A stretch of 64,000 bases of DNA, taken from assembly GCF_001467585.1 (NCBI RefSeq), contig NZ_LNXY01000020.1, positions 850,904-914,903 on the forward strand, written 5' to 3'. The translations under genes were made by a program, and so were the position numbers. Below the pieces are notes generated by a model that worked only from the letters and a program-made list of their open reading frames with translations, was not told where the DNA came from and made no database searches. Source of the stretch: Legionella drozanskii LLAP-1 (GTDB lineage: Bacteria; Pseudomonadota; Gammaproteobacteria; Legionellales; Legionellaceae). Positions 26,490 to 35,913 of the stretch are shown here, one piece after another. Position 1 is the first letter of the stretch; the number at the start of each line of letters is the position of its first letter.

Positions 26490-28934
26490 TCACGACAAAA
26501 AAGAGACTAAACGTAATAAATCAGCAAAAATACCTGCAGCGGTGACTTCTGCACCTGCACCTGGGCCTTGAATAATCAAAGGTCTCTCCTGGTATCTTTT
26601 AGTGCGAAAAATAATCATATTATCCGTTCCTTCAAGTCTAGAAAATGGATGTTCTTTGGGTAAGGATTTGATGGCTACTTGCAATTTGCCTTCTCGATTG
26701 ATGGAACCAACGTAATGCAAATGCTGATTTTTAGTTTTTGCTTGCCTTAGCCATTCGCCCATTGCATGATCATAGTTAGTTAAATTAGCGAGAAAGGCTG
26801 CCAGATCACAATCTTTTAATTCCGCGGGAACTAAGTCATAAATCGCCACCTCATCCAAACTCAAGTCATGACCTATTTCGCGGGCTAAACAAACCAGTTT
26901 TCTTGCCACATCCATTCCAGATAAATCTTCACGAGGATCTGGTTCAGTAAATCCTCGATTTTTTGCATCAATCACCACTGAAGAAAATGAACGTCCTTTT
27001 GCCATTTCATTAAAAATATAACTTAAAGTTCCTGACAAAACGCCTTCAATTTCTTCGATCACATCCCCTGTTTTGATGAGATCTTGTAAAGTCGAAATCA
27101 CTGGTAAACCTGCACAAACAGTCGCTTCGTAGAGATAATGATTATTTAAATTTCTCAGCGCTTTTAATTGCTTGTAATACGATAAATCATCAGCGTTAGC
27201 ATGCTTATTTGGTGTAATAACATGAATGCCTTGTTGCAAAATAGACTGATATTTATGAGCGACGGCTTGACTTGCAGTGCAATCAATAATCACATTATGC
27301 GGAATCGATCCCTGAGCGAAATGCGCAATAAAACTTGCCGGATCGGCTTTGACGGCCTGGTTAGCAAAACTCTCTTGCCAATGCTCTAGATGAATCGGCC
27401 TATCACTTAACCACATTTTCTGACTATCCATAATCCCTAAGACTTGGAGATTCATCTGATAGGCAGTGCTTAATTGATTTATCGTTTCTTGCAGTTGTTG
27501 CAGTAATTTTTTTCCTACGGCTCCCGGACCAATTAAGCCAATAGCCAGCGTTTTACGCGAAAGGTAAAACCCAGCATGCACAGCTTGCATTGCCTTTTTG
27601 ATCTCTGTATTTTTGATAACCGCCGAGATATTGCGCTCTGATGAACCTTGTGAAATAGCACAGATATTGATATTCGCTTTTGCTAAAGCAGTACAAAACT
27701 GGCCAGCGACACCAATAGATCCTACCATTTCGTCTCCTACCGCGGATAAAATGGCGCAATCTAGCCGAGCATAAATTCCTGCGATGTGCTTACGTTCGAT
27801 ATCTGCATGAAGATGCTCAAACAACGCATCGAGTGCTTTATTGAGCAATAAATTGGGAACGGCAAGGCATATCGAATGTTCAGAACTCGCTTGCGAAATC
27901 AGCAAAACTCTAATCTGGGCTCGATATAAAATATCTGAAACACGTGAAGTCAGCCCAGAAACACTAATAAGACCACTACCTTCGATATTGATCAAGGCTA
28001 CCTTTTCAATGCAACTTATACCTTTAATGAGCTGCGTCGATTTTTCTGGTTGAGCTGAAATAAGCGTTCCTTTTGACTGTGGATTAAAACTATTTTTGAT
28101 AAATAAAGGAATTTGCTTTTCCACAAGCGGTGCGATGGTCATCGGATGTAAAACTTTCGCACCAAAATAAGCAAGCTCAAGCGCTTCTTTGTAAGATAAG
28201 GACTCAATCATAAATGCAGAGCGCACAAGATTCGGATCTGCGCTATAAATTCCATCCACATCAGTCCAAATTGTTAGTAGTTTTGCATCAAATAAATTTG
28301 CAAAAATAGCCGCAGAAAAATCACTGCCATTTCTTCCTAAAATAGTTCTTTTTCCATCTATTGATGAAGCAATAAATCCAGTAATAACAAGTTGATTAAA
28401 ATCAGCAGATTCCATATAAGTAGATAAGGCCGTTCTGCTTTTCTCCCAGTCGATACAAATCACCCCTTCTTTTTCATAAATAAATAAGACTTTTGAGGCA
28501 TCCAAAAATGAAACTTTATTATTCTGACCAAGATATCCATTTAAGATATTTGCCGACCATAATTCACCATAACCTAAAATGAGATTTTGCACTTCTTTTG
28601 AATAAGAGCCAGTTAAATAAACCGCATATAAAATATCCTTTATTTTAAAAAAATCATTTTGAATCGTCGTAATAAGATTCGTTTTCTCGATTGCTAATTC
28701 ATTGATTAGAGAGAAATGGTTTTCTTCTATTTTCTCTAAAATTTCGATATAGGCCAGGCTAGATTTTGCTTCGTCAAGAGCCGATTGCAGAGAGGAAGTA
28801 GTTCCCTGTGTGGCTGAAACGACGATGATTTCTTTATTACCGGCCAGCAATGTCTCGATTTCTCTAAATTTTCTTGCATTTGCAAGACTAGAACCACCAA
28901 ATTTATGAATAGAATAAAAATGATTAGATATCAT
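26490..28934 (-). CDS. thrA: Bifunctional aspartokinase / homoserine dehydrogenase I
   Basis: Cytosolic 814-residue fusion catalysing the first and third steps of threonine synthesis (E. coli ThrA is 820). The kinase domain starts HKFGGSSLANARKF and carries GRNGSDFSAAIFANLF and WTDVDGIYSADP. Two ACT regulatory segments follow near residues 310-460 (VALINIEGSGLIS, CAILSAVGDEMVG). The dehydrogenase domain begins IGLIGPGAVGKKLL, with IDCTASQAVAHKYQ, TPNKHAN and GVLSGTLSYIFNEM. ACT domains suggest feedback inhibition by threonine, and a Thr-rich leader peptide lies upstream. Confidence 0.97.
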   Translation of the reverse strand: MISNHFYSIHKFGGSSLANARKFREIETLLAGNKEIIVVSATQGTTSSLQSALDEAKSSLAYIEILEKIEENHFSLINELAIEKTNLITTIQNDFFKIKDILYAVYLTGSYSKEVQNLILGYGELWSANILNGYLGQNNKVSFLDASKVLFIYEKEGVICIDWEKSRTALSTYMESADFNQLVITGFIASSIDGKRTILGRNGSDFSAAIFANLFDAKLLTIWTDVDGIYSADPNLVRSAFMIESLSYKEALELAYFGAKVLHPMTIAPLVEKQIPLFIKNSFNPQSKGTLISAQPEKSTQLIKGISCIEKVALINIEGSGLISVSGLTSRVSDILYRAQIRVLLISQASSEHSICLAVPNLLLNKALDALFEHLHADIERKHIAGIYARLDCAILSAVGDEMVGSIGVAGQFCTALAKANINICAISQGSSERNISAVIKNTEIKKAMQAVHAGFYLSRKTLAIGLIGPGAVGKKLLQQLQETINQLSTAYQMNLQVLGIMDSQKMWLSDRPIHLEHWQESFANQAVKADPASFIAHFAQGSIPHNVIIDCTASQAVAHKYQSILQQGIHVITPNKHANADDLSYYKQLKALRNLNNHYLYEATVCAGLPVISTLQDLIKTGDVIEEIEGVLSGTLSYIFNEMAKGRSFSSVVIDAKNRGFTEPDPREDLSGMDVARKLVCLAREIGHDLSLDEVAIYDLVPAELKDCDLAAFLANLTNYDHAMGEWLRQAKTKNQHLHYVGSINREGKLQVAIKSLPKEHPFSRLEGTDNMIIFRTKRYQERPLIIQGPGAGAEVTAAGIFADLLRLVSFLS

Positions 28935-29039
28935 GATTGACCACCTAAATTTAATAAAAACTTATGCGCGCAAAATGTTTAAAAAAACATGAGCATTTTA
29001 ATTTTTTTGTTTATAAAAATATGAAATAAAATCGTTTGA
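28935..29039 (-). promoter_or_regulatory. Presumed attenuator region between thr leader peptide and thrA
   Basis: AT-rich 105-base stretch following the leader stop. On the minus strand ATGTTT-TTTT-AAACAT followed by four T could act as a weak terminator, and AAAATG/CATTTT can form an alternative pairing. The usual GC-rich terminator is not obvious, so the exact mechanism is uncertain. Confidence 0.35.
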
Positions 29040-29159
29040 TTAAGCGGTGGTGGTTGTGGTGGTAGCGGTGAAGAAAGAAGAGGATTTGCTTACTGAAATG
29101 AAAATAGATTGTTGAGAGGCTGCAAAAGAAAATCGCCAGCATTGATTCGGTACCATCAT
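29040..29159 (-). CDS. thrL: Threonine-rich leader peptide of the thrABC operon
   Basis: Frame of 39 codons on the minus strand, starting MMVPNQCWRFSFAASQQSIF, continuing ISVSKSSSFF and ending TATTTTTTA. Seven of the last nine codons are threonine (ACC, ACA), as in E. coli thrL, where threonine-charged tRNA controls attenuation; isoleucine codons are few. GGAG five bases before the first ATG is a strong ribosome site. It ends 105 bases before thrA. It is much longer than the 21-residue E. coli leader, with the threonine run at the very end. Confidence 0.75.
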   Translation of the reverse strand: MMVPNQCWRFSFAASQQSIFISVSKSSSFFTATTTTTTA

Positions 29160-29187
29160 TAATTCTCCGAAGTTAAAAGATGTTTTC

Positions 29188-29217
29188 AGGCTAGCATTTA
29201 TATTCTTATCCTGTCAA
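29188..29217 (-). promoter_or_regulatory. Candidate thr operon promoter
   Basis: Minus-strand -35 TTGACA (29212-29217) and an imperfect -10 TAGCCT (29188-29193) with an 18-base spacer, about 30 bases before the leader peptide. A TATAAA in the spacer is an alternative -10. Confidence 0.35.
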
Positions 29218-29253
29218 TATTTTGTCAGATTTATTCAAAGATTATATTAATGA

Positions 29254-29279
29254 GTAGGTTGAGCTAAGACCCAATCTAC
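29254..29279. repeat. Palindromic repeat, family A
   Basis: GTAGGTTGAGCTAAGACC followed by CAATCTAC. Arms GTAGGTTG and CAATCTAC pair with one wobble. It lies just downstream of the aldolase gene and upstream of the thr operon. Confidence 0.65.
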
Positions 29280-29300
29280 AATGCAATGACGGCAAGTGAT

Positions 29301-30122
29301 TCACTCCATAAATTCCGGACAATCAGCAAGAATATCCTGCCATAAAGGTTCAAAATTAAACTGACCTATTAAAGGAAAACCAACGGCTTGATCTCTCGTG
29401 TGCTCTGCTACTTCCCGTTTAATCAACTTTAGAGGATTTCCTGTAGACTCAGCGAGTATTTGCATTTGGCAGCACCGTTCCATGGAAATAAACCACCAAG
29501 CAGCAGCCTCAACGGTCTCTCCGACTGTTAATAGCCCATGATTTTTTAGTATCACGGCTTTCATGCCCCCCAGTGTTGTAGCGATACGTTCGCCTTCTGA
29601 TAGAGCGACAACTACCCCGGAGTAATCATCAAATAAAGCATGATCCTCATAAAACGCACAAGCAGTTTGAGTGATTGGATCAAGTAATCGCCCCAATGTC
29701 GACCAAGTTGATCCGTAAAGTGAATGGGCATGGGCTGCTGCTATGACATCGGGTCTTGCTTTATGAATATTTGAGTGAATGGCGAAGGCAGCTCGATTGA
29801 GCCGATTATGTTTTCCTTCAATGATTTCCCCTTCACTATTACTTAAAATTAAATCAGATACTTTGATTTGGTTGAATGACAGACCGAAAGGATTAACCCA
29901 AAAACAATCAGTGAATTCAGGATCGCGAACAGTAATATGTCCTGTTATTCCCTCGCATAGCCCTAATTTGCCAAAAATACGAAATGCGGCGGCCAATTTT
30001 TGCTTTCTGTGCAGGCGCTCCGCGGGAAGGGTTTCTTTTTGTGGTGCAAGATTACTAAAACGTTCAGGATTTTTTATAGGCATCATAGACAATTCATTTG
30101 ATTCTTTATCAAACTTTAGCAA
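29301..30122 (-). CDS. Class II aldolase/adducin family protein
   Basis: Cytosolic protein of 273 residues. After a 40-residue N-terminal extension it reads KLAAAFRIFGKLGLCEGITGHITVRDPEF, the class II aldolase start, then VNPFGLSFNQIKVSDL, and zinc-binding histidines in AAAHAHSLYGSTWS near residue 136 and VILKNHGLLTVGET near 192. Relatives include fuculose-phosphate aldolase and many uncharacterised decarboxylase-like proteins. Substrate unknown. No sugar genes are nearby. The start could be one of two downstream methionines. Confidence 0.85.
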   Translation of the reverse strand: MLKFDKESNELSMMPIKNPERFSNLAPQKETLPAERLHRKQKLAAAFRIFGKLGLCEGITGHITVRDPEFTDCFWVNPFGLSFNQIKVSDLILSNSEGEIIEGKHNRLNRAAFAIHSNIHKARPDVIAAAHAHSLYGSTWSTLGRLLDPITQTACAFYEDHALFDDYSGVVVALSEGERIATTLGGMKAVILKNHGLLTVGETVEAAAWWFISMERCCQMQILAESTGNPLKLIKREVAEHTRDQAVGFPLIGQFNFEPLWQDILADCPEFME

Positions 30123-30141
30123 ACTATTTAGGATAGATCAC

Positions 30142-30167
30142 GTAAGTTGGGCCAAGGCCAAACCTAC
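30142..30167. repeat. Palindromic repeat, family A (imperfect)
   Basis: GTAAGTTGGGCCAAGG followed by CCAAACCTAC, 19 bases upstream of the aldolase start. A separate GGGAGGGTTGGGGAGGG-like stretch follows near 30240. Confidence 0.55.
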
Positions 30168-30270
30168 TAATTGAGGGAGACAACTCAATTTGTCCCCCTC
30201 GCCGCCACAAGGAACCTGAATAATTAGATGATATCCTTCGCGGGAGGGTTGGGGAGGGAATTAATAGATT

Positions 30271-31359
30271 TTAGCTAGCTAGAAAACTTAACAATAAAAC
30301 CAGCGCAATAACTAGTATTACTTTGAGATAAATCGCCGTCTTTCCTTTCGCACAAAGATGGGAAAAATAGGAAAATGGATGGCGAAAAATCAAATATTTA
30401 AGCACTTTTCTCGTAACTTTCACTGGCTCGCCATGAGGAGGTACTTCATGGAGTGTAATATCAGGATTAAAATTAGCCTCAAGAATTAGCCATTTTGTGC
30501 TGGCGAAGGACTGATTAATATCTTCGCATAAAACATCCAAACCCACATAATTTAATCCCACTTTTTTAGCGATTTGACAAAGAACTTTCGCATTTTGGGG
30601 ATGTATTTTTTTACCATGTGAAAATATATCTCCACCCCGACCCGTATTAACGGTGTAACAAAGTTGAATTGTTTTTCCTTCGGGCACAACCGTATCAAGA
30701 TCTAAGCCCTGATCGCTAAGACAATTTTTATATTCTTCATCGACAATCATAGGATTATAGGCGAGAAACTTTTCATTTTCATTCATTCTGGCTCTTTCTT
30801 CATTCGCTAAATCAATTAATTCAGCAATGCTGTTCTGTCCATTACCCACTATTTTAGCCGCAAAACGCTCTACAACCCCAATAACTTTAGACCGGAAAAT
30901 CAACACTCTATATTCTTTTAAACCACCATGATACTCTTCAATTTGCAGAACTGGATGCTCATTAAACGATTGATTAAGATAGTTAGAGAGTGTGCTTAGG
31001 TTTTTGATATTCGATAAAACCCCTCTTCCTCGACCCAAATTCAGAGGTTTTACCACCAATGGAAAATTAAGACCTGCGATCAATTCTTCTAAAGGATAAG
31101 CGCTATACTCTTCTTTGCTCATTGCAATTGCATGAGGAACAGGAAAATTAGCTTGAGCCAGCGTTTTATTTAATAAGTATTTATTTTTTGATAAGAAACT
31201 ACTAGCACCATCATTAAATGGAGTGATGGTTGCCAGGAAATAATAATTTCTTTTACCCAGATAGATGTTGATCAGTTCCAGATCCGAAGAATAAGTGGCT
31301 GGCAAATGCAAGGCAAGCGCATTTTCGTAATATAAACACAGGTTTTGCTTAGCAACCAT
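30271..31359 (-). CDS. ATP-grasp ligase with C-terminal membrane anchor (cyanophycin-synthetase-like)
   Basis: Protein of 362 residues with an ATP-grasp domain: SKNKYLLNKTLAQANFPVPHA near residue 54, FPLVVKPLNLGRGRGV near 97, LQIEEYHGGLKEYRVLIF near 136, and VGLDVLCEDINQSF and LILEANFNPDITLHEVP near 290. These resemble the ATP-grasp half of cyanophycin synthetase and of GshAB-type amino acid ligases. The last 21 residues form a single hydrophobic helix (LKVILVIALVLLLSFLAS), a tail anchor facing the cytosol. There is no Mur-ligase half, so it is not a full cyanophycin synthetase. Substrate unknown. Confidence 0.8.
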   Translation of the reverse strand: MVAKQNLCLYYENALALHLPATYSSDLELINIYLGKRNYYFLATITPFNDGASSFLSKNKYLLNKTLAQANFPVPHAIAMSKEEYSAYPLEELIAGLNFPLVVKPLNLGRGRGVLSNIKNLSTLSNYLNQSFNEHPVLQIEEYHGGLKEYRVLIFRSKVIGVVERFAAKIVGNGQNSIAELIDLANEERARMNENEKFLAYNPMIVDEEYKNCLSDQGLDLDTVVPEGKTIQLCYTVNTGRGGDIFSHGKKIHPQNAKVLCQIAKKVGLNYVGLDVLCEDINQSFASTKWLILEANFNPDITLHEVPPHGEPVKVTRKVLKYLIFRHPFSYFSHLCAKGKTAIYLKVILVIALVLLLSFLAS

Positions 31360-31380
31360 GCTCTTCTCCCCTCGCCTGCT

Positions 31381-33015
31381 TTATTCTTTATTCAGATAAG
31401 TGCGGCGATCCTGCATTGTTTCGATGCTGTTTAACACCGTTTGATGACAAATTTCATGCATAATGGGTATGTCGACCAAGGGATGGCCGGTATAAATTGC
31501 ATAAGCGATAAAAAAACTATCCTGCCAGATTTTTTCATTTTTACGTATTTTTGACCGCGCCCATAATGCCGTCCATAAAAAATGGAAAAGCCATCTATCT
31601 CGATGGGGTTCCAGCTCATGTTCAAAAACCTCCGTTCTTGCATCTACCAAAGTGCAGACTTTCACACCTTCAACAAATGTACAGCAACGATTAACTAATT
31701 TATCAACATGAGCATTTTCGATATACCAGGACTCAGCAAAACGCTTATTTTTTATCCATGTTTTGGAACGTTTGAAAGACGCTTGCATCTCTTCAGACGT
31801 AAAAGGATTGATTTGTACACTTAGATCTTCAACAATATAGGGGATATTGATCGAGTTAGGTTGAAAATGAATGCCGATCAATTCCTGTATTTCCAGTAAG
31901 TGTAAATCAGGCATTAAATTTTGACTGATAGTCAAATCTAAAAAATGTCCAACTATCATCATTATGTAAGAGAGATCAACTTCACGAAGTGTCACACTGT
32001 CATCAAAGGCTTCGTCGTAATATTTATGAACCTCTTTTGCACCAATTTCAGGGGTTATCCAGGCATCTTTAATACCAAGCTCTTGTTTTAGTAATAAACC
32101 AGCAAGCCGGTTTTTTTTATTTATCTTGATATGGATAAAAATTCCCTGAGCCCCACTTCCATCCACTTCACTGGCTTTAATTCGTATCGATGGTTTCTTA
32201 GTTTCAGTATTGAAAACAACCCCTTTCTTACGTTGAATTTTAATCCATTGATTAAATTGCTCGTGATAACTTGCAGGGTACCAGGTTTTAATGTTTTTTA
32301 AGCGCGAGAGTGAAGCAGAGCTTAAGGTAATTTTGTCGATCAGATGTTCGAAAGTCGCAACAACAACCTCACGAACTTCCTTCTTTGGATGTAACAAGGT
32401 TAATAGCGCAATATCCTGTCCTTCATCAATAGAGTAGAGATCAAGAATAAGGTCGGTAAAGAAATCGGCAGGCATGGCATAGCTTTGGGCGAAAAAATTT
32501 TCCGCAATGTCGTAAACCGATAAGTCCGACAACTCCTCGATCATTTCGCGAATAGAATTTAAATGTTCTGTCTCATTTTCTGATATTAAATCTTCTTCCT
32601 GACCCGCTAAATCTAGATAAGCATGTTTCAATTCTGGGGATAGTTCCACATGAACTTCATAAAAGGCGTTTAAAATAGGTAGCCAAAAACTCAAACTGTG
32701 TTCACCTTTATTTATTGCTTGGGTAATTTTGGACATTAATTGATCTAAGGTTTTACCAGCGGGTTTAGACCCGTTTTCTTGCGCGGATTGCAATTGAGCG
32801 ACACAAATGTCTAAGGCAAACACACAAGCAGAATAATAGGCTTGCTCTTGATCTACTTCATCAGCAAGAGTTTCAATTAATTCGACGAGGCGTAAAGACA
32901 GATTAGGTTCTTGTAAAAAAGGCGTGTAATGTTGTGGATCAGGTTCGGCACTTTGTTCAATTAAAGTAGCCATCGCTTGGATCCACTCTTTCAAACTCTG
33001 CAGATCAGCGGTCAT
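31381..33015 (-). CDS. Large soluble protein of unknown function in the tex-yciA operon
   Basis: Protein of 544 residues that I do not recognise. The N-terminal 250 residues are acidic and helical (HEAT-like pattern, for example LLTLLHPKKEVREVVVATFEHLIDKI). The C-terminal part is mixed, with KKNRLAGLLLKQELGIKDAWITPE and a run with cysteines VNRCCTFVEGVKVCTLV. No signal peptide or membrane segment. Its ATG overlaps the yciA stop (ATGA), and yciA abuts tex, so all three are probably one transcript. Regular neighbours with housekeeping genes argue for a cytosolic role rather than a mobile element. Confidence 0.8.
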   Translation of the reverse strand: MTADLQSLKEWIQAMATLIEQSAEPDPQHYTPFLQEPNLSLRLVELIETLADEVDQEQAYYSACVFALDICVAQLQSAQENGSKPAGKTLDQLMSKITQAINKGEHSLSFWLPILNAFYEVHVELSPELKHAYLDLAGQEEDLISENETEHLNSIREMIEELSDLSVYDIAENFFAQSYAMPADFFTDLILDLYSIDEGQDIALLTLLHPKKEVREVVVATFEHLIDKITLSSASLSRLKNIKTWYPASYHEQFNQWIKIQRKKGVVFNTETKKPSIRIKASEVDGSGAQGIFIHIKINKKNRLAGLLLKQELGIKDAWITPEIGAKEVHKYYDEAFDDSVTLREVDLSYIMMIVGHFLDLTISQNLMPDLHLLEIQELIGIHFQPNSINIPYIVEDLSVQINPFTSEEMQASFKRSKTWIKNKRFAESWYIENAHVDKLVNRCCTFVEGVKVCTLVDARTEVFEHELEPHRDRWLFHFLWTALWARSKIRKNEKIWQDSFFIAYAIYTGHPLVDIPIMHEICHQTVLNSIETMQDRRTYLNKE

Positions 33016-33395
33016 TTTTTATCATATACCTGTCTTGGCTCGCCCTTTTCATCAATAGCAACAAAAACAAAAGATCCCTCAGTGACTTGAAGATGTTCTC
33101 CGCTATCCGAGCGCATTGTCCAAACTTCAACATCAATGGTCATCGAGGTTTTACCGCATTTGCTTAATTCCACATGACAACTTACCACGTCCCCAACATG
33201 GACGGGTCTAAGAAAACTCATAGAGTTGATAGCGACTGTCGCTGCACGGCCACGCGATATTCTTTTAGCCAGCACTCCTGCGGCCAAGTCCATTTGTGAA
33301 ACGAGCCAACCACCAAAAATATCGCCATTGGCATTGGTATCCGCTGGCATTGCCAGCGTTTGAATAGTCACTTCGCCGCGTGGAGCAGTTGCCAT
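33012..33395 (-). CDS. yciA: Acyl-CoA thioesterase, YciA-like hotdog fold
   Basis: Hotdog-fold thioesterase of 127 residues hydrolysing acyl-CoA. The signature MPADTNANGDIFGGWLVSQMDLAAG near the N-terminus carries the catalytic Asn and Asp region, followed by SMSFLRPVHVGDVVSCH. Length is close to E. coli YciA (132). The ATG at 33395 directly follows the tex stop; an upstream GTG would overlap tex by a few codons. Coupled to the following unknown gene by ATGA. Confidence 0.92.
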   Translation of the reverse strand: MATAPRGEVTIQTLAMPADTNANGDIFGGWLVSQMDLAAGVLAKRISRGRAATVAINSMSFLRPVHVGDVVSCHVELSKCGKTSMTIDVEVWTMRSDSGEHLQVTEGSFVFVAIDEKGEPRQVYDKK

Positions 33396-33396
33396 T

Positions 33397-35742
33397 TTAG
33401 GAACCACGCTTTAATTTAGCCAGCGCATCGGCCATGGCGGTGTTAAAGACAGTTTTCTTAGCAGCGGCGGGTTTCTTAGCTTCCTCAGCTTTTTTATCCA
33501 GCTCTTTTTTCTTGGATCCTTGTGATTTTTTCATCGGCTGAGACTGTTTTACTTCTTTCCTCTGTACCACTGCCCCTTTTTCTTCAGTCAATCTCATGCT
33601 CAGTCCGATTCGGCGTCGTTCCTTATCCACTTCAACTACTTTAACCGTCACAATATCTCCGGCTTTCACCACAGCATGTGGATCAGTGATAAAACGATTC
33701 GTCATTGCAGAAATATGCACTAAACCATCTTGATGAACACCAATATCCACAAACGCTCCAAAATTGGTGACATTGGATACCACGCCTTCCAAAATCATTC
33801 CTTCATGTAAATGGCTAATATCTTCCACACCTTCTTTGAAATTAGCTGTTTTAAATTCCGGTCTTGGATCGCGGCCAGGCTTTTCTAATTCACGCAACAC
33901 ATCGCGGATTGTTGGGAGCCCATAATCACCACTCACATAACGCTCTGCATTGATACTTTGTAATAAGTCACGATTACCGATGACTTGGCGAATGTCCACT
34001 TTTTGATCGGAGAGTATTTTCTCCACCAAAGGATAGGCTTCAGGGTGAACTGCGGAAGAATCCAGAGGATTATCACCCTGCATAATTCGTAAGAAACCCG
34101 CCGCTTGTTGGAAGGTTTTTTCGCCCATTCGTGAAACATTTTTCAATTGCTCGCGATTGGCAAAAACGCCGTTCTCATCACGATATTGCACTAAATTTTT
34201 GGCGAGTGTTTCATTTAAACCAGAAACTCGTGTTAAGAGCGCTGCCGAAGCGGTATTCACATCAACACCGACGGCATTCACACAATCTTCGACGATACCA
34301 TCGAGACTTCGCGCTAAACGATTCTGATTCACATCATGTTGATATTGGCCAACACCTATCGCTTTCGGCTCGATTTTTACCAACTCGGCTAATGGATCCT
34401 GGAGACGTCTAGCAATAGAAACTGCACCGCGTAAAGTAACATCCAAATCAGGAAATTCCTTCGCCGCTAATTCTGAGGCAGAATAAACAGAAGCGCCAGC
34501 TTCACTGACAATTACCTTGGACAACTTAAGATCAGGATACATTTTAATTAGATCTGACACTAAGCGCTCAGTTTCTCTTGAACCAGTACCATTACCCACA
34601 CTGAATAAATTCACATGGTGTTTAGCCGCTAACTTAGCGAGCTCAGCAATAGCCTGATGCCATTCATTCTGAGGAGGCATGGGAAATACTGTGGTGTAAT
34701 CCAACAATTTACCGGTGATATCCACAACCACGACTTTAACACCAGTACGAATTCCGGGATCGAGTCCGATAGTCACTTGCGGACCTGCTGGAGCTGCCAA
34801 CAACAAATCACGTAAATTGCGGGCAAATACATTAATTGCTTCTTCATCTGCGGATTCACGCAAACGAGCCAATAATTCCAACTCCAGCTTGGTAAATAAT
34901 TTAACTTTCCAAGTTAGACGTACTGTCTCAAGCAACCACCGATCTGCTGCCCGATTTTCATTGGCGATTTTAAAGAAGGAAGAAACTCGTTTTTCGCCAT
35001 ATTCTACATCATCAAGCGTTAAGGCTAATTGCAGCACACTCTCGCGTCGGCCACGAAACAGAGCTAAGGCACGATGTGAAGGAATCTTTTTAATCGCTTC
35101 AGCGTATGCAAAATAATCGGCAAATTTGTTACCGGCTCCTTTCTTGTCGGCACTGCCGGTTGATTTTAGTACACCGTTTTGCCAGAGGTACTCTCGCAGT
35201 TCATTGATGAGCTCGGCATCTTCAGCAAAAAGCTCCATCAAAATTTGCTGTGCTCCGTCGAGCGCCGCTTTCGTGTCTTCAACACCGGCTTCAACATTAA
35301 TAAATTGCTGCGCAGAGGCTTCTGGATCTTGAGTAGGATCTTGCCATAAAGCTAGGGCCAAAGGCTCCAAGCCCGCTTCTCTAGCGATCTGTGCCTTAGT
35401 CCGACGTTTTGGTTTATAGGGAAGATATAAATCCTCTAAGCGTGTTTTACTATCAGCAGCCAGAATAGCTTTTTCGAGCTCTGGTGTTAATTTTTCTTGC
35501 TCACGAATGGATTGGAGCACGACCTCTCTGCGCTCATCCAATTCTCGTATATAGTGCAACCGTTCAGCAAGTAATCGCAATTGAGTATCGTCAAGCCCTT
35601 CTGTCGCCTCTTTGCGATAGCGGGCAATAAAAGGAACCGTTGCACCTTCATCCAATAAGTCTATTGCCGTTGCGACTTGCGACACTTTGACTTTAAGCTC
35701 CTGCGCTATAATTGCTGCTGAGGCTTGTATCTTTTGAGCCAT
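33397..35742 (-). CDS. tex: Transcription accessory protein Tex (S1 RNA-binding)
   Basis: Nucleic-acid-binding protein of 781 residues. The N-terminal helical region contains [21 protein letters not shown] YqgF-like RNase H fold domain follows ([18 protein letters not shown] near residue 322), then helix-hairpin-helix repeats ([15 protein letters not shown]) and an S1 domain near 645-715 ([26 protein letters not shown]). The C-terminal tail is Lys-rich. E. coli Tex (YhgF) is 773 residues. First gene of an apparent three-gene transcript with yciA and an unknown. Confidence 0.96.
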   Translation of the reverse strand: MAQKIQASAAIIAQELKVKVSQVATAIDLLDEGATVPFIARYRKEATEGLDDTQLRLLAERLHYIRELDERREVVLQSIREQEKLTPELEKAILAADSKTRLEDLYLPYKPKRRTKAQIAREAGLEPLALALWQDPTQDPEASAQQFINVEAGVEDTKAALDGAQQILMELFAEDAELINELREYLWQNGVLKSTGSADKKGAGNKFADYFAYAEAIKKIPSHRALALFRGRRESVLQLALTLDDVEYGEKRVSSFFKIANENRAADRWLLETVRLTWKVKLFTKLELELLARLRESADEEAINVFARNLRDLLLAAPAGPQVTIGLDPGIRTGVKVVVVDITGKLLDYTTVFPMPPQNEWHQAIAELAKLAAKHHVNLFSVGNGTGSRETERLVSDLIKMYPDLKLSKVIVSEAGASVYSASELAAKEFPDLDVTLRGAVSIARRLQDPLAELVKIEPKAIGVGQYQHDVNQNRLARSLDGIVEDCVNAVGVDVNTASAALLTRVSGLNETLAKNLVQYRDENGVFANREQLKNVSRMGEKTFQQAAGFLRIMQGDNPLDSSAVHPEAYPLVEKILSDQKVDIRQVIGNRDLLQSINAERYVSGDYGLPTIRDVLRELEKPGRDPRPEFKTANFKEGVEDISHLHEGMILEGVVSNVTNFGAFVDIGVHQDGLVHISAMTNRFITDPHAVVKAGDIVTVKVVEVDKERRRIGLSMRLTEEKGAVVQRKEVKQSQPMKKSQGSKKKELDKKAEEAKKPAAAKKTVFNTAMADALAKLKRGS

Positions 35743-35913
35743 TCACATCCCCGTAAAACATGATAAAAAAACCCAGTTATTATATACTGATTACTTTTCA
35801 TTTTGCGAATTTTAGCCAATCTGAATGCACAAATACCGCAATAATGTAGTTACTCTAAGCTTGCTTGAGTATTTTTGTTTTTGAACTTGACAGAATCAAA
35901 TAAGCAATCACCC

